DNA of 64,000 bases from positions 39,507 to 103,506 of the forward strand of contig LAEA01000152.1 of assembly GCA_000961745.1 (NCBI GenBank). Reading direction: 5' to 3'. The notes under the pieces were generated by a model. The model saw nothing but the letters and a program-made list of their open reading frames with translations, made no database searches and had not been told where the DNA came from. Source of the stretch: Rhodospirillaceae bacterium BRH_c57. Its GTDB lineage: Bacteria > Pseudomonadota > Alphaproteobacteria > Rhodospirillales > Rhodospirillaceae. The position numbers and the translations under genes were made by a program. Positions 57,737 through 64,000 of this stretch are shown one piece after another (positions within the stretch are counted from its first letter, which is position 1; every line of letters begins with the position of its first letter).

Positions 57737-58486
57737 GTGGACTCCCGCGTGACCCTTTTGCCGCTTTTAAGATCGGCCCACCGTGTTCGCGTCGTCGGAG
57801 CCTTTCTTGCGTTACTCGCTACCACTATTCTCGGCGCCCCGGCTGTAGCGGCGGATCAAACGAGTGGCCGTGTCAGCGGCGTGACTTCCGTCATCGACGC
57901 CGACACCATCGAAATCCATGGTGTGCGCATCCGCCTCCACGGCATCGATGCGCCGGAAAGCCGTCAGGAGTGCCGCCGCCCGACCGGTGAGACTTGGCGC
58001 TGCGGGCAGCAGGCATCGCTGGCCCTGCAGGACCATGTCGAGCGGCGACCGCTGTCGTGCCTACACCGGGACACCGATCACTACGGGCGCATGATCGGGC
58101 AGTGTTTCCTCGGCGACCAAGATGTCAATGCCTGGCTGGTCGAGCAGGGATGGGCGGTGGCCTACCGCCGATATTCCAGGGACTACGTAGCCCAGGAAAA
58201 TGCCGCCAAGACTGTGCTTCGTGGTATCTGGTCGGGCGATTTCATCATGCCGTGGGACTGGCGTCGTGGTCAGCGCCTGCAGAGCGCGGCTCACGATGCC
58301 CAACGGCAACCCGCTGATCCGACCTGCGTCATCAAAGGCAACATTAACGCCAAGGGCGAACGCATCTACCATGTCCCCGGCGGGCGCTGGTACGATCAGA
58401 CCCGGATCAACGAGAGTAAGGGGCAGCGCTGGTTCTGCTCGGAGGATGACGCCCAAACGGAGGGATGGCGGAGGTCTCGACAATGA
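57737..58486 (+). CDS. Exported thermonuclease-family protein
   Basis: Signal peptide; VIDADTIEIHGVRIRLHGIDAPESRQ...DHYGRMIGQCFLGDQDVNAWLVEQGWAVAYRRYS. Confidence 0.92.
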   Translation: MDSRVTLLPLLRSAHRVRVVGAFLALLATTILGAPAVAADQTSGRVSGVTSVIDADTIEIHGVRIRLHGIDAPESRQECRRPTGETWRCGQQASLALQDHVERRPLSCLHRDTDHYGRMIGQCFLGDQDVNAWLVEQGWAVAYRRYSRDYVAQENAAKTVLRGIWSGDFIMPWDWRRGQRLQSAAHDAQRQPADPTCVIKGNINAKGERIYHVPGGRWYDQTRINESKGQRWFCSEDDAQTEGWRRSRQ

Positions 58487-58614
58487 CAGGGGAGCATGAG
58501 CTTCGCGAGAAGCTGTGCAAGTGCGAAGCACTAATTGCCAGCGCTACAAGGGAACGTCAGAAAGTATTGAAAATTGCATCATCAGTGCGTCTACGCTCCC
58601 AGCGGTCGCGGTGA
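58483..58614 (+). CDS. Small ORF (43 aa) overlapping the thermonuclease stop
   Basis: ATGA overlap; MTGEHELREKLCKCEALIASATRERQKVLKIASSVRLRSQRSR. Confidence 0.35.
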   Translation: MTGEHELREKLCKCEALIASATRERQKVLKIASSVRLRSQRSR

Positions 58615-58623
58615 GGTAGCGGT

Positions 58624-59106
58624 ATGATCAACGTCATCTGGCGATTGGCTTATAGGGCGGCATTCCTGGGCTACCTCTTTCTTAATGCCGTACGCCGACC
58701 AAGCACTCAGGGCGTTCTTGTGGCCATCTGGCACGAAGGCCATCTCCTGTGCGTTCGCAACAGCTACCGGTGGGGGTGGAACTTGCCTGGCGGCATGGTC
58801 CGTTCCGGAGAGGACACGGCGGGAGCTGCAGTGCGTGAACTGCGGGAGGAAATCGGGCTTCGGGTCGATACGGTTCGCTTGGTCCATGCACTCGACACCC
58901 GGTGTTTCTATGAGAACCGGCACGACAGCACCCGATTCTATAGCCTGAACCTCACCGAACGGGTCGGTATTGTGGTCGATGGACGGGAGGTCACTGCCGC
59001 TGAATGGCTGCTGCCCGCCGATGCCTTGACTCAAGGTGTCATTCCGCCGGTACGGCAGTATCTTGAGTCGCTGGTGCATGGGAACGCGTGCAGTGCACCG
59101 AGGTAG
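58624..59106 (+). CDS. NUDIX hydrolase
   Basis: GGMVRSGEDTAGAAVRELREEIGL (Nudix box). Confidence 0.93.
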   Translation: MINVIWRLAYRAAFLGYLFLNAVRRPSTQGVLVAIWHEGHLLCVRNSYRWGWNLPGGMVRSGEDTAGAAVRELREEIGLRVDTVRLVHALDTRCFYENRHDSTRFYSLNLTERVGIVVDGREVTAAEWLLPADALTQGVIPPVRQYLESLVHGNACSAPR

Positions 59107-59229
59107 AAGACAAAATTGATGGTCGCCTATGGGCTGAGCCTGAGGCGTCTCCGTTGACCTTACTTCGCGCATCACTACGGCAGATCGAAATTAGGACTTC
59201 GCAATGACGATTGCGCCCCCCACCATCCC

Positions 59230-59263
59230 ATAACGGGGTAAAATCACCTCACTTACCCGTTAT
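59230..59263. promoter_or_regulatory. Near-perfect palindrome ATAACGGGGTAA-N-TTACCCGTTAT
   Basis: Inverted repeat upstream of the XRE-dynamin operon. Confidence 0.7.
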
Positions 59264-59368
59264 ATGCATAAAAGGCCTTGCCTCACCCGTATACGCCTCA
59301 TATTATGCCTCTCCAGAAGCGTGGATGAGGCGATCAAGCCTCCCGGGCGGTAAAAATGGAGGCACAGC

Positions 59369-59470
59369 ATGTACAAGATCATCGGATGCGCCGTCGTGTG
59401 GGGCTTTGCCCTGTTCGGCTTCAAGGAGTGGTGCGAAAAAACATACAAGTGCGACGGCGAGCACTCCTGA
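59369..59470 (+). CDS. 33-aa small TM protein
   Basis: MYKIIGCAVVWGFALFGFKEWCEKTYKCDGEHS with ggagg RBS. Confidence 0.5.
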   Translation: MYKIIGCAVVWGFALFGFKEWCEKTYKCDGEHS

Positions 59471-59496
59471 GTAGAACGATCAACGGAGTGGCCGTC

Positions 59497-61650
59497 ATGA
59501 CCGCCTTTCAATCCTTCGACCTCGCCAAGATGCGCGCCGATGCCAAGATCTCTCAGGAGGACATGGCTGCGCATCTTGGAGTTTCGCAAAGCCAAGTCTC
59601 CCGCTACGAGCAAGACCAGAACAGTGCGCCATTCGGCGTGGTCATGGCCTGGGCGCAGTTCTGCGGCGAAATCTCCACAAAACGGGGCCTGGAATACGGC
59701 ACCCCCTACAGAGATATCGGTACGCAGATCAAGCTGATGAGCGATTACGCCGAAACAGCACCCGATCCATTGGACCCTTCCCTATTCAACGATTCGCCGA
59801 CCGCCGCCAATTTTCTGCGACAGGTCCGAATTCTCGGCCGCAAGCCGCGGATTGCCATCTGCGGCCGGTTCGACCAGGGCAAGAGCCGACTGGCCAACAC
59901 CTTGATGGGCAGCGACGCCCTGCCAACGGCTTACCAGCCAGCCACAGCTATCATCAGCCTCGTGCGGCACGTCAGCACACGTCCGTCATGGCTCAAGGAA
60001 GACGTCTGGGTCATGGCCAAGGGCTTCGACCTGAACCGGGCTGATGAAGAGGCACACTGCAACGACTTCAAGATCGTGGCGGGTTCGTTCGACACCTTGA
60101 AGCAATTCGGCACCCACAACGAAGCCCAGACGGTTCGCACTGAGAAATGTTTCGCCGCCCTGGTGTTCGTTGACTCTCCTTTCCTGCTTGGCTGCGACCT
60201 TCTGGACCTGCCCGGCTACAACGGCCCAGCGGACGACCACGACAAGGCCGAATTGGCTCACAGCCTCGCGGATGTCCTGATTTATGCCTCCTCGGCTCAA
60301 GGGTTCATGGACCAGCAGGACCTGCAGTTCGTCAATGCCTTGCTGAAGCAGTTGCCGATCATCGAGGCGGAGGACGCCTCCCTTCCACTTATGCGGAACG
60401 TCTTCTTTGTGGCGACGATGGCTCGTCAAGATCCGAATGACCTCGAGGACATCATCACCAAGGCGTCTTCCCGTGCCTACAGGCACCTGCTGGAAGGTCT
60501 AGAGGGACGGAGCGGACAAATCACCCTGTCTGACTTCCAAGCCAGGTTCTTCACCTACCTCGTCGACGATCCCAGCCGTCGGCAGGCCTTCGAAGATGAT
60601 CTTAGTGACATCCTGAGCATGGTTTTCCCCGTGCAGGTGCGTCGCCGCCTCGACAACACAGTTGTCGAGCTCAAGAACTCCGCCAAGGCGTACTGCGATG
60701 GCTGGTCCGTCCGACTCGTCGATGCCTTGGAAAATCGGGATCGTGCTCAAGGTTCGCTGGAGTTGCTGGAGCGGGCGGAACCTCTTCGTCAACGTCGGCT
60801 CGGCGAGAAGACCGAGCGTGTCAACACTGCCATCGCAGAACACAAGGCTGCATCCTCCGACTTCATCAAGGTCGCCTTAAGCAAGCTGGTCGCCCCTGAC
60901 TACGTCGAGAAGCTCATCCGCGAGCGCTACGAAGACAAGAAGGAGGCACAGCAACTCGCGGCTTCCTACCTCGTCGATCACGTTCAGAATAAGCTGAATG
61001 CGTTTTTGGTCGAACGCACGCAGCAACTGATGCCCGAAATCGACGATATCCTTGCCGAATATCAGGCGGCAGGAACGTCTGCGGACGGAATGCAGGTCGG
61101 GCAGACCACCGTTCCCTTTGATGCACAAGGAGCCTTCTTCGGTGGTCTGGCTGCTGCCGGGACGGTCGGAGCCATGGCGGCTTGGGCTGCCGGTACGGCT
61201 GCAAGTGCTGGAGCAGGTGCAGCCATCTCGTTCGCTTCGATGGCTGGATTTACCGCGTCCTCAGTGGGGGCGATGGGCACGACTGGTGTGCTCGCCGCTC
61301 TTGGTGGCCCCATTACCATCGCCGTCGGGCTGGCCGTCATGTTTGGTTTGGCTGGCTACGCTTTGTTCGGTGCCTCCTGGCAGAGTCGGCTGGCCAAGAA
61401 AATCTGCGAGGCCATGAAGGAACGGCAGTTCCTCGACGTGCTGACGCAGCATTCCACGAAATATTGGGCTGATACAGCCACGGGGTTTACCCAAGGAATC
61501 GCCGCGACCGAGAAATCCTTCCAGGAGAACCTTGGCAATCTCCGGAAGCTCGTAAACGCAACCAGCCGGGACGACATGACCGCCCTGATCGCTCAGGTGG
61601 GTGCCACCAGGGATTTTTTCGGCGGCATTCCGTGGAGGCAGGGGAATTAG
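59497..61650 (+). CDS. XRE HTH fused to dynamin-like GTPase with C-terminal TM hairpins
   Basis: N-terminal ISQEDMAAHLGVSQSQVSRYEQDQ; G1-like RIAICGRFDQGKSRLANTLMG; DLLDLPGYNGPADDHDK (G3); Gly/Ala-rich TM hairpins. Confidence 0.82.
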   Translation: MTAFQSFDLAKMRADAKISQEDMAAHLGVSQSQVSRYEQDQNSAPFGVVMAWAQFCGEISTKRGLEYGTPYRDIGTQIKLMSDYAETAPDPLDPSLFNDSPTAANFLRQVRILGRKPRIAICGRFDQGKSRLANTLMGSDALPTAYQPATAIISLVRHVSTRPSWLKEDVWVMAKGFDLNRADEEAHCNDFKIVAGSFDTLKQFGTHNEAQTVRTEKCFAALVFVDSPFLLGCDLLDLPGYNGPADDHDKAELAHSLADVLIYASSAQGFMDQQDLQFVNALLKQLPIIEAEDASLPLMRNVFFVATMARQDPNDLEDIITKASSRAYRHLLEGLEGRSGQITLSDFQARFFTYLVDDPSRRQAFEDDLSDILSMVFPVQVRRRLDNTVVELKNSAKAYCDGWSVRLVDALENRDRAQGSLELLERAEPLRQRRLGEKTERVNTAIAEHKAASSDFIKVALSKLVAPDYVEKLIRERYEDKKEAQQLAASYLVDHVQNKLNAFLVERTQQLMPEIDDILAEYQAAGTSADGMQVGQTTVPFDAQGAFFGGLAAAGTVGAMAAWAAGTAASAGAGAAISFASMAGFTASSVGAMGTTGVLAALGGPITIAVGLAVMFGLAGYALFGASWQSRLAKKICEAMKERQFLDVLTQHSTKYWADTATGFTQGIAATEKSFQENLGNLRKLVNATSRDDMTALIAQVGATRDFFGGIPWRQGN

Positions 61651-61750
61651 TTTACGCCGTCTGGCGTGATGCCTCTGCTCTCACAAACCTCACAATCCGA
61701 GAAACTGCATCCGGTCAGGTGTGCCTGCATAAGGCGGGAACCGTGTGCCT

Positions 61751-62623
61751 ATGCGAAGGGACGGGAAAAACATGCTCAACGGTGACATGAAGAAAGAGGC
61801 CATCTCGGCCCTGAAGGATGCTCAGAAGAAGCACGAAGCCGAAGCAATTTATGTGGGCAGCGCTTCCACGAAGCTGTTCAACCTACGCAAGTCCAGCAGC
61901 GAGCAGGTCATCGGGCAGGTGGAGGAGTACGTAAACGGCCTCGCCAACTCGCCCAAGGAGTTCGACAAAACCTTCGCTGAGTACCGAGCTGAATTTTCGG
62001 TGTTCGACGAGATCGTGACGGTGATCGAGGAGGAGGCCGCAAAGACCAACACCCAGGCGGGTGCCGGTGCGGCTGCGGGTGTCGCGGCTGGAGTGGGTGT
62101 CGCTGCCTTCGCCCCGACTGCGGCCATGGCCATTGCAACGACGTTCGGTACGGCCAGTACTGGTACTGCGATTTCGGCCCTGACAGGGGCGGCCGCCACC
62201 AAGGCAGCGTTGGCATGGCTCGGTGGCGGTGCGTTGGCAGCGGGTGGCGGTGGCATGGTGGCAGGGCAAGCCTTCCTGGCTCTTGCGGGTCCAGTCGGTT
62301 GGGCGATTGGCGGCACAACTCTTCTGACAGCTGGCTTGTTTGCCCGCAGTCGGAATCGGACCATCGCCGAGAACGCGACGACCGAGATGAAGATAATTCA
62401 GACGCACATCGCAGCACTCACGGCAGCCAAGGTCGAGATCAACCGCCTCGTCAGCCTTACGGAACGTCATGTGGACGGCGTGACCGTCCTGTTGGCTCAA
62501 TTACAGGAGCGGGCACCCGGCAACTACCAGGAATTCAATACCGTCCAGAAGGAATGGCTGGCCTCGCTGATTAACCACATCCACTCCTTGTCTGAACTCC
62601 TGAACAAGAAGGTGCAGGAATGA
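61751..62623 (+). CDS. Membrane partner protein with Gly/Ala-rich TM hairpins
   Basis: Coiled-coil N-terminus; GAGAAAGVAAGVGVAAFAPTAAMAIATTFG... Confidence 0.7.
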   Translation: MRRDGKNMLNGDMKKEAISALKDAQKKHEAEAIYVGSASTKLFNLRKSSSEQVIGQVEEYVNGLANSPKEFDKTFAEYRAEFSVFDEIVTVIEEEAAKTNTQAGAGAAAGVAAGVGVAAFAPTAAMAIATTFGTASTGTAISALTGAAATKAALAWLGGGALAAGGGGMVAGQAFLALAGPVGWAIGGTTLLTAGLFARSRNRTIAENATTEMKIIQTHIAALTAAKVEINRLVSLTERHVDGVTVLLAQLQERAPGNYQEFNTVQKEWLASLINHIHSLSELLNKKVQE

Positions 62624-63465
62624 CCGACGCTAAAATCCGCGGTCATCGACTGGTGCAGGACCAGGCAGCAGGTGTCGTCGTTCAGGCCATGAACGAGGCC
62701 CGACTGCACGCCGAAGCCATCAAGTTGGCTGTGCAGGATGCCGCATTCAAGACGGCGGTGGAGCAGATCGACAAAGTTCGCGACTTCCTTACCCGCCCCC
62801 AGAACATCCTGGGAAGCGTGTTGACGAAGCACGGAGAAATTGCCGAGCAGGTCGATGTGGGCATCCGCAACGCCCGTCAAGCTCTGGAGCAGGAAGCAAT
62901 GACGGCTTCCATGGACGGCGTCGGACGGTTGGATGCCATCGACTACTTCATTGACGGGGTGGCGGTTCAGTCCAAGTTCATCAATGGTATCCCCAAAAAC
63001 CTCCAGCATGTCCTGTACCACCTGGACAAGTATCCGAATTTCACCGCCGACGGCTCATACTACATCATTCCTAAAGACACCCATGAAGCTCTTCAGACCC
63101 TGATGAACGGTGGCCATATTGATGGTCTGAAAGCCTCGAAAGAGGTGGCTATCAAGGAACTGATCAAGAGGATCGAGGAGCAGACGGGGAGGCCGTTCAT
63201 CGACGTGGTCCAGCCGTCCGTCGTCGATTACCCCGATGTCCAAATCCGCACCGTCTCCACCACACTGGACAACGAACAGCAGGACCTCGCCAGCAAGAAC
63301 GAGGAACTCCAAGACAAAATCATCGATGACCACAAGCCGTCCCTCCAGGGGGCTGCTCAGGCGGCTCTCCTCGGTGGAGCCGTAGGTGGTTCGCTGTCCC
63401 TGGCGACGGGGCTGTATTCCAAGTACAAGGGGTCATCGCAGAATCTTCCCGAAATCGTACGCTAA
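62620..63465 (+). CDS. Third gene of the dynamin operon, 3' end within the Tn3 inverted repeat
   Basis: ATGA overlap with upstream gene; last codons lie inside the 38-bp IR at 63429-63466. Confidence 0.65.
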   Translation: MTDAKIRGHRLVQDQAAGVVVQAMNEARLHAEAIKLAVQDAAFKTAVEQIDKVRDFLTRPQNILGSVLTKHGEIAEQVDVGIRNARQALEQEAMTASMDGVGRLDAIDYFIDGVAVQSKFINGIPKNLQHVLYHLDKYPNFTADGSYYIIPKDTHEALQTLMNGGHIDGLKASKEVAIKELIKRIEEQTGRPFIDVVQPSVVDYPDVQIRTVSTTLDNEQQDLASKNEELQDKIIDDHKPSLQGAAQAALLGGAVGGSLSLATGLYSKYKGSSQNLPEIVR

Positions 63466-63466
63466 G
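63429..63466 (+). mobile_element. Tn3-family terminal inverted repeat (38 bp)
   Basis: GGGGTCATCGCAGAATCTTCCCGAAATCGTACGCTAAG: GGGG start, TAAG end, 38 bp, 32 bp before the tnpA stop. Confidence 0.85.
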
Positions 63467-63497
63467 CCTGATACCCTCGCCAGAGACCAGAGAATGG

Positions 63498-64000
63498 TCA
63501 GGCGGCATCCAGAATCGATGCATTCGGATTGCGCAAGGGACGGAAGCCGTCCTTGATGGGCTCGGTCGGCCAGATGTAGTCGCCATTGAAGTTGATGTGT
63601 TCCCAGCCGAGTGGCGCAATATGGGCCAGCAATTCGTCGGGGAGATCAACCCCGGCCGACCGTAGTTCGGCGGCGGCGCGGCTCAGGTAGGTGGTGTTCC
63701 AGAGGATGATCGCAGCGACAGCGAGGTTGAGGCCGGACGCCCGATAGCGCTGGTTCTCGAACGTCCTGTCCCGGATCTCGCCGTGGCGATGAAAGAACAG
63801 GGTCCGGGCCAGGGCATTCCGGGCCTCCCCTTTGTTCAGGCCGGCGTTCGACCGGCGGCGCAGCGCCGGGTCGGTAATCCAGTCGAGGGTAAACAATGTC
63901 CGCTCCACGCGGCCTATCTCGCGTAGCGCCTTTGCCAAGGCATTCTGTCGAGGGTAGGCGGCGAGCCGACGCAGGATCGCCGATGGCGCCACGGTACCGG
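63498..64000 (-). CDS. tnpA: Tn3-family transposase TnpA, C-terminal part (continues past window end)
   Basis: [70 protein letters not shown]. Confidence 0.97.
   Translation of the reverse strand, partial: GTVAPSAILRRLAAYPRQNALAKALREIGRVERTLFTLDWITDPALRRRSNAGLNKGEARNALARTLFFHRHGEIRDRTFENQRYRASGLNLAVAAIILWNTTYLSRAAAELRSAGVDLPDELLAHIAPLGWEHINFNGDYIWPTEPIKDGFRPLRNPNASILDAA

Noticed and set aside
1-64000. tRNA or rRNA genes
   Set aside because: No convincing cloverleaf/T-loop pattern or rRNA-like stretch noticed by eye; tRNAscan/Infernal would be needed to exclude

Overview
The window is a GC-rich, probably alphaproteobacterial plasmid-like molecule. The alphaproteobacterial inference rests on a GTTC-N7-GTTC SOS box in front of umuDC. 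It carries two replication modules: rep with 3 iterons at about 5.3-6.6 kb, and parA, a small partition-type gene, about 11 iterons and repA at about 36.9-39.6 kb. About 1-41 kb is plasmid backbone. It contains VirD4/TraG-like proteins with an HTH domain and no visible Walker A motif, umuDC, two proteins built from strings of HTH motifs, and a type IV pilus-like operon (secretin, GspE-like ATPase, GspF-like protein, several pilin-like proteins that start directly at their hydrophobic segment, and a beta-helix-like PilV-type protein). It also contains hemerythrin and CheY genes, NERD, HU, an exact 33-bp tandem array, and a dispersed promoter-like motif (about TTTAGTGTTGACATGCGGA) before many genes. 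About 41-64 kb is an accessory/defence-type island between a tyrosine recombinase and a Tn3-family transposon end. It holds a caspase/CHAT-like protein, a metallophosphoesterase, a CoiA-like protein, a PD-(D/E)XK nuclease next to an M41/FtsH-like peptidase and an unknown protein, a SIR2-HerA-DEDDh exonuclease operon, and an XRE-dynamin-like GTPase operon with two partner genes. The last partner gene appears truncated by a 38-bp Tn3 inverted repeat. The best candidates for undescribed systems are the XRE-dynamin operon, the nuclease/M41 peptidase/unknown trio, and the backbone's HTH-VirD4 and HTH-array proteins. All family calls come from reading motifs; no database search was run.
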